A DNA stretch of 64,000 nt from NCBI GenBank assembly GCA_035771175.1, contig CM069593.1:33430741-33494740 (forward strand), in the 5' to 3' direction. Numbering within the stretch: the first letter of the stretch is position 1; each line of letters starts with the position of its first letter. This stretch comes from Paratinospora sagittata. Taxonomy: Eukaryota; Streptophyta; Magnoliopsida; Ranunculales; Menispermaceae. Position numbers and translations under genes: made by a program. Shown here piece after piece: positions 23,367 to 33,500 of this stretch. Below the pieces are notes generated by a model. It was not told the DNA's origin. It searched no databases and saw nothing but the letters and a program-made list of their open reading frames with translations.

Positions 23367-24036
23367 CTAGTAATGACCGTACCGAGTTCTGAACGCCGTC
23401 TTGGTGATGTCCGACTCTCGGATCCAGAGTTGGTGATAACCGGAACGTAAATCAATCTTAGAGAAAAATTTGGCATCTCTAAGTTGGTCGAACAAGTCAT
23501 CGATCCTGGGTAATGGATATCTGTTCTTGATGGTGACGTTATTCAACTTGCGATAATCGATGCAAAGTCGTAACGAACCATCCTTTTTGCGAACAAATAG
23601 AACTAGAGCACCCCAGGGTGATGAACTCTTTCGGATGAAGCCATTACTCTCTAATTCCTTAAGTTGTTTGTCTAATTCGACCAGTTCGACATGTGACATT
23701 CTGTATGGTGGAATTGAGATAGGCCCTGTCCCAGGTATGAGGTTGATCTCAAAATCGAATTCCCTAACTGGAGGTAGACCAGGAAGGTCATTAAGAAAAA
23801 CTGTTGGGAATTCAGATATGACTGGAACATCATGTACTTCGAGAGGGTATAGTGCTGGTGAGTTGGTTTCATTGCCAAGGGATAGAGCTCGAAGTTGTGC
23901 TTTGAGAAGGGCAACTGTTGATTTGTGTATCCATTGCCTCGTTCCCTGAAGCTTGACCAACTCTCCTGTAGGCAAGGTTAACTGAACTTGCTTCTTCATA
24001 CATTCGATCTTTGCATTCAGTGGTGTTAACCAGTCC
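23367..24036 (-). pseudogene. Protease tail and N-terminal half of reverse transcriptase (pol fragment)
   Basis: The frame entered near 24036 shows [12 protein letters not shown], the end of the protease region. It continues through the spacer to [51 protein letters not shown] and LCIDYRKLN. It reaches the catalytic motif [12 protein letters not shown], whose aspartate is codon 23451-23453. It ends [10 protein letters not shown] and then TAG at 23367-23369, in the middle of the RT fold, with MPFGLTNAP resuming four codons later in the same frame. Upstream it is separated from the protease core by a frameshift near 24033-24040. Confidence 0.9.
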
Positions 24037-24400
24037 AAGGATGATATCGAAGTCTTCAAAATCCATCACAAACAGATCGACATATATTATATGTTCTGAC
24101 ATTCGAAGCTCACATCGAGAACACTGCAAGTGGACGTCAGCACCATATCCGAACGGTGATGTGACATGGAGTGTGATGTTTGTGGGTTCAGGATGCAGGC
24201 CAAAATGTCTTACCAATGCTGATGATATAAAGAATGCGTAGCACCTGAATCAAACAAAACATGCACCATTGTATTGAACAAAGGAAAGGTACCTTCGACG
24301 ACATTGTTGTCTGGTAGGAGACGTTGAGCGATGGCGAATGCTCGGCCCTGATTCCGTTGACCCTGGTTCTGCTGGTTCTGCCTGGGTTGGGCATTAGCAG
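24037..24400 (-). pseudogene. Retroviral-type aspartic protease (frameshifted)
   Basis: The active-site motif VLFDSGATHS is visible, with DSGAT encoded at 24237-24251. This enzyme would cleave the gag-pol polyprotein. Directly after the motif the frame runs into a stop. The continuation (VRHFGLHPEPTNITLHV ... [13 protein letters not shown]) is found in another frame from about 24228, so a small indel lies at 24228-24231. A second shift follows the ILG motif near 24033-24040. Upstream the frame is continuous with the gag zinc knuckle and a Q/N-rich linker, as expected for a gag-pro-pol fusion. Confidence 0.85.
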
Positions 24401-24654
24401 CAGGTGGTGCTTGTTGGACTGGAATAGCCAGAATAGGTTGCTGAAGGTGCGAACAAAGATGTTTTACATGGCCTTTCTGGCCGCAGTTGAAACATGTCGG
24501 ATGATACTGCGGATGGTTCTGTTGGCCATGCTGATTGTTCTACTGGCCATGTTGAATGTGGTGTCGACCACCACCTCTGCCATTGTCGTTTCGACGGCTA
24601 CCTCTTCCATAACGACCTCCGCGGCCATGATTTCAGAAACCCTGATGGTTAGGG
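24401..24654 (-). pseudogene. gag nucleocapsid: RG-rich region and CCHC zinc knuckle
   Basis: A CX2CX4HX4C knuckle (CFNCGQKGHVKHLC) is encoded at 24453-24494 and would bind element RNA. Upstream in this frame is an Arg/Gly-rich tract (GRGGRYGRGSRRN), also typical of RNA binding. The frame contains TAG at 24540-24542 and TGA at 24633-24635. It is out of register with the gag core, which ends at 24655, so a further frameshift lies at about 24655-24662. Confidence 0.85.
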
Positions 24655-25613
24655 TTAGAAGATTGTGGCCTCATTCTTCGAAACCGGGGCTGGGAGGGCT
24701 GGGTTTTGATTGTAGTAGGGTTTTTTCTTGTTGCCCTGGTGCAAGCCTTGTCGGGAAAACGTTGCAGGCCGTTTGCCCTTATTCATTCGCTGTTCCTGTA
24801 AGAGCTTCTCTTGTTCAAAGCTCATGGCCTTGTCAACAACCTCTTTGTAAATCTTGAGATCCAAGATCGATAAGGCTTGCCGAATGTCATGGCGAAGGCC
24901 ATTATAAAATTTCTCAGTCTTATCTCGCTCCGTTGAGATGGTGGAGAGAAAGTAGACGGATAATTCTTTGAATTTTCCAACATATTCTCTGACGGTCATG
25001 GTGCCTTGGTATAACTTAGCGAATTCCTGTCGCTTCTGCTTCGTCACCGCACTGGGAAAATATTCATCAATAAACATTGACTCGAACTGTTGCCAAGTCA
25101 TATCTGGGATGTTGACCCGTGGGTCTTCTTTCACTGTGAGCCACCATTTGTTTGCTCCACTAACAAGTTAGTAGGTCGCTAGTGGAATTTTGCGAGTCTC
25201 ATCGACTCCCATTGCATCAAGAGCCTTCTTTGACTCATCCAGCCGCTTTCGCACCTCATCAGGATCAATGGTGCCATTGAAAGTAAGAGGTTGTAGCCGC
25301 TTGTATTTAGTAATCTGATCGGTTTGAGCTTCCGACCCAAATTTTACAGGTGCTTGGACCGTGGAAACCTGACTGGCTGCAGTCTCACGAACGGCAATTT
25401 GAACAGTGGCCTTCATCGCCTCAATAAATCCAGCGAAGAAGGCTTCAATGCTTGAAGGCATGGCAAACGGTGCGGGTGGGGGTGGGATTGCCTGCCCAGA
25501 TGGAGTGGCAGTGTCGGGTGTGGCCTGTGCTGTTGTCGGAGGCGGCTGTTCCTGAATCTCAGGAGGTGCCTCAACTGCGGGACGAACAGTACGTGGCCTT
25601 CCTCTCTTTCTTG
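24655..25613 (-). pseudogene. gag capsid region, 5'-truncated and interrupted
   Basis: Gag forms the particle that packages element RNA. The readable part begins TRKRGRPRTV at about 25613, close to the usual basic start of plant gypsy gag, then a Pro/Thr/Ala-rich segment and LQPLTFNGTIDPDEVRK. It is cut by TAA at 25168-25170. In the same frame it resumes with LVSGANKWWLTVKEDPR, WQQFESMFIDEYFP, REYVGKFKELS and YNGLRHDIRQALS, a retrotrans-gag domain. It ends at TAA 24655-24657. Residues upstream of TRKRG in the open frame (MMIPIVYHAQ) are satellite sequence read through the junction, not gag. Confidence 0.9.
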
Positions 25614-25625
25614 TTTGGGCGTGAT
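25606..25625. other. Retrotransposon-to-satellite junction (5' truncation point)
   Basis: Gag sequence (cctctctttct) passes directly into ttgtttgggcgtgatagac, an R monomer lacking one t of ttgtttt. The L array left off at 20210 within gcaattt, and the R array re-enters about 210 bp further along the monomer. Satellite phase is therefore not continuous across the element, as expected if a deletion or exchange removed the element's 5' end together with satellite. Confidence 0.85.
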
Positions 25626-28009
25626 AGACAATGGGAATCATCAAGGTGTTAGTAGAGAATATTTCAATTAAGATAACCTAGCATAACTGTGTAAGGAATA
25701 GAAAAATGGAGCAAGCAGAAGTGCGTACATTTTTCTCGTTAGAAATATCAGATTTATGTCTCAGACGTTGATAGCGTGCTATTGGGCTATGTATCATGTT
25801 CTCTATTGACAGATAGCTGGTTGTAGCATCTCGACATACACAAACTCGAGAGCTCGAGTTTCTGACTTTACAATAGCGTGTTATCAACGCTTATGGCGCG
25901 CAATTGCCCATTTTACTAAAAATGCAAAGATCACGGCAACAGCTTTATAGCGAGTTATCAAAAGGGATAGCATGCTATAGACAATTTTCCAGAAAAACAA
26001 ATATTTTATTATAGAACCCTATCAGCGAGCTATCAACACCGATAGTGCGCTAGTGCCTTATGAAAAATTTTGGCAAATTGCTGGAAAGCCTTATTTTAAA
26101 AACTAAAGAACTATTCCATTGACTCAAAACATATTGAGATAAGATTATAAAATTTTAAATAATTCAAAACTCATCGAGATTATGATTAAAACCTTTCGAA
26201 AAATATTTTTTTCAAAAGGAAATACTATATCGAAGTAATTTTGAAGACTTTGCAATTTTCAGAGTTTTAGTGCTGAGATTGATCGAGAGGTTACCCTATA
26301 CACCAAAGATAAAACCTATGCATTAGACATGATATATGTCTTCGTTCTTCAAACTTGATCTTTGTAGACTTCGATAGCTATTGTTTGATGTGTTGTTGAT
26401 GATTAGTTGTAGCTCTTAGAAAAAAATACAGATGATGTGTTCTTGTTTGTTGTGTTTTCTTACCGAGAACACTTCATATACTTACAGTTTAAAACAATAT
26501 ATAGCCTTTAGAAATCACAGCACAAAAGGGATAAAATGAAGAACTTGCAAAATAATGAGGTTATCTTCTAGACAGTTTGCAATTTTGATTCAGTTCGAAG
26601 GTTGTTTGGGCAAATGCAAGAATCGCGACTTTCTTCTCTTTAAACACTCTTTGGAAAGCTCAGTCTAACTTGCAAAAATCGTGTGTGTTCTATCTTTGAA
26701 AATCAGAGAATGAGGGCTTTATAAAATTAGCAGCTGCAGGTTAAAGAGCAAGAGAGTACAGAATGACTTGAATTCAAAACGTTGTTTAATCTAAAGTTGT
26801 TTTGGGCGTGCTAGACAATGGGAATCATCAAGGTGTTAGTAGAGAATATTTCAATTAAGATAACCTTGCAAAACTGTGTAAGGAATAGAAAAATGGAGCG
26901 AGCAGAAGTGCCCACATTTTTCTCGTTAGAAATATCAGATTTTTGTCTCAGACGTGGATAGCGTGCCATTGGGTTGTGTATCATGTTCTCTATTGACAGA
27001 TAGCAGGTTATAGCAGGTCGACATACACAAACCCGGGAGCTCGAGTTTTTGACTTTCCGATACGGTGTTATCAAGGCCTATGGCGCGCTATTGCCCATTT
27101 TACTAAAAATGGAAAGATCACGGCAACAACTTTATAGCGAGTTATCAAAAGGGATAGCACGCTATAGACAATTGTCCCGAAAAACAAATGTTTTATTATA
27201 GAACCCTATCAGCGTGCTATCAACACCGATAGTGCGGTAGGTGCTTATGAAAAATTTTGGCAAATTGCTGGAAATCCTTATTTTAAAAACTAAGGAACCA
27301 TTCCATTGACTGAAAACATATTGAGATAAGATTATAAAATTTTAAATAATTCAAAACTCATTGAAATTATGATTAAAACCTTTTGAAAAACATTTTTTTC
27401 AAAATGAAATACTATATCGAAGTGATTTTGAAGACTTTGTAATTTTCAGAGTTTTAGTGCTGAGATTGATCGAGAGGTTACCCTACACACCAAAGATAAA
27501 ACGTATGCATTAGACATGATATATGTCTTCGTTCTTCAAACTTGATCTTTGTAGACTTTGTTTGATGTGTTGTTGTTGATTAGTTGTAGCTCTTAGAAAA
27601 AAAATACAGGTGATGTGTTCTTGTTTGATGTGTTTTCTTACCGACAACACTTCATATACTTAAAGTTTAAAACAATAGATAGCCTCTGGAAATCTCAGCA
27701 GAAAAGGGATAAAATGAAGAACTTGCGAGATAATGAGGTTATCTTCAAGACAATTTGCAATTTTGATTCAGTTCGAAGGTTGTTTGGGCAAATGCAAGAA
27801 TCACGACTTTCTTCTATTTAAACACTCTTCGGAAAGCATAGTCTAACATGCAAAAATCGTGTGTGTTTTATCTTTGAAAATCAGAGAATGAGGGCTTTAT
27901 AAAATTGGCAGTTGCAGGTTAAAGAGCAAGATAGTACATAACGTTTTGAATTCAAGACGTTGTTTAATCTAAAGTTGTTTTGAGCGTGCTACACATTGGG
28001 AATCATCAA

Positions 28010-28035
28010 GGTGATAGTAGAGAAAAATGGAGCAA
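28010..28035. other. 44-bp monomer deletion, first of three identical copies (28.0, 29.2, 32.7 kb)
   Basis: Here gtagagaaaaatgg replaces the usual stretch from gtagagaatatttcaatt to gaatagaaaaatgg, removing about 44 bp. The same junction recurs at about 29162-29176 and 32682-32696, giving monomer periods of 1146, 1144 and 1144 bp. The lost segment is bounded by short agaga/ataga similarity. Identical breakpoints in three units mean copies of one event, so the deletion marks a higher-order lineage. Confidence 0.88.
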
Positions 28036-30497
28036 GCAGAAGTGCCCACATTTTTCTCGTTAGAAATATCCGATTTTTGTCTCAGATGTGGATAGCGCGC
28101 TATTGGGTTGTGTATCATGTTCTCTATTGACAGATAGCAGGCTATTGCATGTCGACATACACAAACTTGAGAGCTCGAGTTTCTGACTTTCCTATAGCGT
28201 GTTATCAAGGCCTATGGCGCGCTATTGCCCATTTTACTAAAAATGGAAACATCACGGCAACAGCTTTATAGCGAGTTATCAAAGGGGATAGTGCGCTATA
28301 GACAATTTTCCAGAAAAAATAAATGTTTTATTATAGAACCCTATCAGCGTGCTATCAACACCGATAGTGCGCTAGTGCCTTATGAAAAATTTTGGCAAAT
28401 TGTTGGAAAGTCTTATTTTAAAAAACTAAGGAACAATTCCATTGACTCAAAACATATTGAGATAAGATTATAAAATTTTAAATAATTCAAAACTCATTGA
28501 AATTATGATTAAAATCTTTCGAAAAACATTTTTTTCAAAATGAAATACTATATCAAAGCGATTTTGAAGACTTTGCAATTTTCAGAGTTTTAGTGCTGAG
28601 ATTGATCGAGAGGTTACCCTACACACCAAAGATAAATCCAACGCATTAGACATGATATATGTCTCCGTTCTTCGAGCTTGATCTTTGTAGACTTCGATAG
28701 CTATTGTTTGATGTGTTGTTGATGATTAGTTGTAGCTCATAGAAAAAAAATACAGGTGATGTGTTCTTGTTTTATGTGTTTTCTTACCGACAACACTTCA
28801 TATACTTATAGTTTAAAACAATAGATAGCCTCTGGAAATCTCAGCAGAAAAGGGATAAAATGAAGAACTTGCGAGATAATGAGGTTATCTTCAAGACAAT
28901 TTGCAATTTTGATTCAGTTCGAAGGTTGTTTAGGCAAATGCAAGAATCACGACTTTCTTCTATTTAAACACTCTTCGGAAAGCATAGTCTAACATGCAAA
29001 AATCGTGTGTGTTTTATCTTTGAAAATCAGAGAATGAGGGCTTTATAAAATTGGCAGTTGCAGGTTAAAGAGCAAGATAGTACATAATGATTTGAATTCA
29101 AGACGTTGTTTAATCTAAAGTTGTTTTGGGCGTGCTACACATTGGGAATCATCAAGGTGATAGTAGAGAAAAATGGAGCAAGCAGAAGTGCCCACATTTT
29201 TCTCGTTAGAAATATCCGATTTTTGTCTCAGATGTGGATAGCGCGCTATTGGGTTGTGTATCATGTTCTCTATTGACAGATAGCAGGCTATTGCATGTCG
29301 ACATACACAAACTCGAGAGCTCGAGTTTTTGACTTTCCTATAGCGTGTTATCAAGGCCTATGGCGCGCTATTGCCCATTTTACTAAAATGGAAACATCAC
29401 GGCAACAGCTTTATAGCGAGTTATCAAAGGGGATAGTGTGCTATAGACAATTTTCCAGAAAAACAAATGTTTTATTATAGAACCCTATCAGCGTGCTATC
29501 AACACCGATAGTGCGCTAGTGCCTTATGAAAAATTTTGGCAAATTGTTGGAAAGCCTTACTTTAAAAAACTAAGGAACAATTCCATTGACTCAAAACATA
29601 TTGAGATAAGATTATAAAATTTTAAACAATTCAAAACTCATTGAAATTATGATTAAAATCTTTCGAAAAACATTTTTTTTCAAAATGAAATACTATATCA
29701 AAGCGATTTTGAAGACTTTGCAATTTTCAGAGTTTTAGTGCTGAGATTGATCGAGAGGTTACCCTACACACCAAAGATAAATCCAACGCATTAGACATGA
29801 TATATGTCTCCGTTCTTCGAGCTTGATCTTTGTAGACTTCGATAGCTATTGTTTGATGTGTTGTTGATGATTAGTTGTAGCTCTTAGAAAAAAATACAGG
29901 TGATGTGTTCTTGTTTGATGTGTTTTCTTACCGAGAAAACTTCATATACTTATAGTTTGAAACAATAGATAGCCTCTAGAAATCTCAGCAGAAAAGGTAT
30001 AAAATGAAGAACTTGCGAAATAATGAGATTATTGTCAAGACAGTTTGCAATTTTGATTCAGTTCAAAGGTTGTTTGGGCAAATGCAAAAATCACGACTTT
30101 CTTCTATTTAAACACTCTTTGGAAAGCTCGGTCTCACATGCAAAAATCGTGTGTGTTCTATCTTTGAAAATCAGAGAATGAGGGCTTTCTAAAATTGGCA
30201 GTTGCAGGTTAAAGAGCGAGAGAGTACATAATGATTTGAATTCAAGACGTTGTTTAATCTAAAGTTGTTTTGGGCGTGCTACACATTGGGAATCATCAAG
30301 GTGTTAGTAGAGAATATTTCAATTAAGAAAACCTAGCGAAAACTGTGTAAGGAATAGAAAAATCGAGCAAGCAGAAGTGCCCACATTTTTCTCGTTAGAA
30401 ATATCAGATCTTTATCTCAGACGTGGATAGCGTGCTATTGGGTTGTGTATCATGTTCTCTATTGACAAATAGCATGCTATAGCATGTCGACATACAC

Positions 30498-30517
30498 AAA
30501 CTCGAGAGCTCGAGTTT
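30498..30517. repeat. Perfect 20-bp inverted repeat (AAACTCGAG-AG-CTCGAGTTT), one per monomer in R1
   Basis: Two 9-bp arms, AAACTCGAG and CTCGAGTTT, flank a 2-bp AG spacer. The same element recurs at the corresponding place in most R1 units and in b- and d-type R2 units. Many L units have one arm changed (aaacccgagag), and c-type units have aaaccctagag, so the palindrome is degraded in the most amplified type. It lies about 15 bp before the first palindrome pair in array orientation. Confidence 0.85.
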
Positions 30518-33500
30518 CTGACTTTTCGATAGCGTGTTATCAAGGCCTATGGCGCGCTATTGGCCATTTTACAAAAAATGGAAAGATCACGGCAACAGCT
30601 TTATAGCGAGTTATCGAAGGGGATAGCGCGCTATAGACAATTTTCCAGAAAAACGAATGTTTTATTATAGAACCCTATCAGCGTGCTATCAACACCGATA
30701 GTGCGCTAGTGCCTTATGAAAAATATTGGCAAATTGCTGGAAACCCTTATTTTAAAAACTAAGGAACCATTCCATTGACTCAACACATATTGAGATAAGA
30801 TTATAAAATTTTAAATAATTCAGAATTGAAATTATGATTAAAAACTTTCGAAAAAGATTTTTTTCAAAATGAAATTCTATATCGAAGTAATTTTCAAGAC
30901 TTTGCAATTTTTAAAGTTTTAGTGCTGAGATTGATCGAGAGGTTAACCTACACACCAAAGATAAAACTCATGCATTAGACGTGATATATGTCTTCGTTCT
31001 TCGAGCTTGATCTTTGTAGACTTCGATGGCTATTGTTTGATGTGTTGTTGATGATTAGTTGTAGCTCTTAGAAAAAAAATACAGGTGTTGTGTTCTTGTT
31101 TGATGTGTTTTCTTACCAAGAACACTTCATATACTTGCAGTTTAAAACAATAGATAGCCTCTGGAAATCTCAGCAGAAAAGGGATAAAATGTAGAACTTG
31201 CGAAATAAGGAGGTTATCTTCAAGACAGTTTGCAATTTTGATTCAGTTCAAAGGTTGTTTGGGCAAATGCAAGAATCACAACTTTCTTCTATTTAAACAC
31301 TCTTTGGAAAGCTCAGTCTAACATGCAAAAATCGTGTGTGTTCTATCTTTGAAAATCAGAGAATGAGGGCTTTATAAAATTAGCAGTTGCAGGTTAAAGA
31401 GCAATAGAGTACAAAATGATTTGAATTCAAAACGTTGTTAAATCTAAAGTTGTTTTGGGCATGCTAGACAATGGGAATCATCAAGGTGTTAGTAGAGAAT
31501 ATTTCAATTAAGATAACCTTGCAAAACTGTGTAAGGAATAGAAAAATGGAGCGAGCATAAGTGCCCACATTTTTCTCGTTAGAAATATCAGATTTTTGTC
31601 TCAGACGTGAATAGCGTGCCACTGGGTTGTGTATCACGTTCTCTATTGACAGATAGCAGGTTATAGCAGGTCGACATACACAAACCCGAGAGCTCGAGTT
31701 TTTGACTTTCCGATACGGTGTTATCAAGGCCTATGGCACGCAATTGCCCTTTTTACTAAAAATGGAAAGATCACGACAACAACTTTATAGCGAGTTATCA
31801 AAAGGGATAGCACGCTATAGACAATTTTTCAGAAAAACAAATGTTTTATTATAGAACCCTATGAGCGTGCTATCAAAACCGATAGTGCGCTAGTGCCTTA
31901 TGAACAATTTTGGCAAATTGCTGGAAAACCTTATTTCTAAAACTAAGGAACTATTCCATTGACTGAAAACATATTGAGATAAGATTATAAAATTTTAAAT
32001 AATTCAAAACTCATTGAAATTATGATTAAAGCCTTTCGAAAAACATTTTATTCAAAATGAAATACTATATCGAAGTTATTTTGAAGACTTTGTAATTTTC
32101 AGAGTTTTAGTGCTGAGATTGATTGAGAGGTTACCCTACACACCAAAGATAAAACGTATGCATTAGACATGATATATGTCTTCGTTCTTCAAACTTGGTC
32201 TTTGTATACTTCGATAGCTATTGTTTGATGTGTTGTTGATGATTAGTTGTAGCTCTTAGAAAAAAAATACAGGTGATGTGTTCTTGTTTGATGTGTTTTC
32301 TTACCGACAACACTTCCTATACTTATAGTTTAAAACAATAGATAGCCTCTGGAAATCTCGGCAGAAAAGGGATAAAATGAAGAACTTGCGAGATAATGAG
32401 GTTATCTTCAAGACAATTTGCAATTTTGAATCAGTTCGAAGGTTGTTTGGGTAAATGCAAGAATCACGACTTTCTTCTATTTAAACACTCTTCGGAAAGC
32501 TTAATATAACATGCAAAAATCGTGTGTGTTTTATCTTTGTAAATCAGAGAATGAGGGCTTTATAAAATAGGCAGTTGCAGGTTAAAGAGCGAGAGAGTAC
32601 ATAATGATTTGAATTCAAGACGTTGTCTAATCTAAAGTTGTTTTGGGCATGCTACACATTGGGAATCATCAAGGTGTTAGTAGAGAAAAATGGAGCAAGC
32701 AGAAGTGCCCACATTTTTCTCGTTAGAAATATCAGATTTTTTTCTCAGACGTGGATAGCGCGCTATTGGGTTGTGTATCATGTTCTCTATTTACAGATAG
32801 CAGGCTATTGCATGTCGACATACACAAACTCGAGAGCTCGAGTTTCTGACTTTCCTATAGCGTGTTATCAAGGCCTATGGCACGCTATTGCCCATTTTAC
32901 TAAAATGGAAAGATCACGGCAACAGCTTTATAGCGAGTTATCAAAGGGGATAGCGCGCTATAGACAATTTTCCAGAAAAATAAATGTTTTATTATAGAAC
33001 CCTATCAGCGTGCTATCAACACCGATAGTGCGCTAGTGCCTTATGAAAAATTTTGGCAAATTGCTGGAAAGCCTTATTTTAAAAACTAAGGAACCATTCC
33101 ATTGACTCAACACATATTGAGATAAGATTATAAAATTTTAAATAATTCGGAACCCATTGAAATTAAGATTAAAAACTTTCGAAAAAGATATTTTTCAAAA
33201 TGAAATTCTATATCGAAGTGATTTTGAAGACTTTGCAATTTTTAAAGTTTTAGTGCTGAGATTGATCGAGAGGTTAACCTACACACCAAAGATAAAACTC
33301 ATGCATTAGACGTGATATATGTCTTCGTTCTTCGAGCTTGATCTTTGTAGACTTCGATGGCTATTGTTTGATGTGTTGTTGATGATTAGTTGTAGCTCTT
33401 AGAAAAAAAAATACTCGTGTTGTGTTCTTGTTTGATGTGTTTTGTTACCAAGAACACTTCATATACTTACAGTTTAAAACAATAGATAGCCTCTGGAAAT

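Larger units (their letters stand above)
20211..25613 (-). mobile_element. Truncated Ty3/gypsy LTR retrotransposon, probably Tekay/Del-like
   Basis: The element lies on the minus strand inside the satellite, with its 3' end at the left. From right to left it shows: gag starting a few residues inside the protein, CCHC zinc knuckle, aspartic protease (DSGAT), reverse transcriptase (FVDD), RNase H, integrase zinc-binding domain, an unrecognised 250-bp stretch, polypurine tract, and one LTR. Missing are the 5' LTR, primer-binding site, gag start, integrase catalytic core and any chromodomain. At the right, satellite sequence resumes at 25611-25614 directly inside gag. No second LTR and no verifiable target-site duplication are present. 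At least five in-frame stops and three frameshifts show it is long dead. Lineage is inferred from domain order and LTR start only. Confidence 0.93.

Noticed and set aside
25614..25644. Gag N-terminus MMIPIVYHAQ
   Set aside because: These codons come from the satellite (gtgatagacaatgggaatc read on the minus strand), so the apparent start is a chance fusion.
25500..25680. A 5' LTR or primer-binding site at the right end of the element
   Set aside because: Satellite sequence begins directly within gag; no TGTAATACCC copy and no tRNA-complementary stretch lies there.
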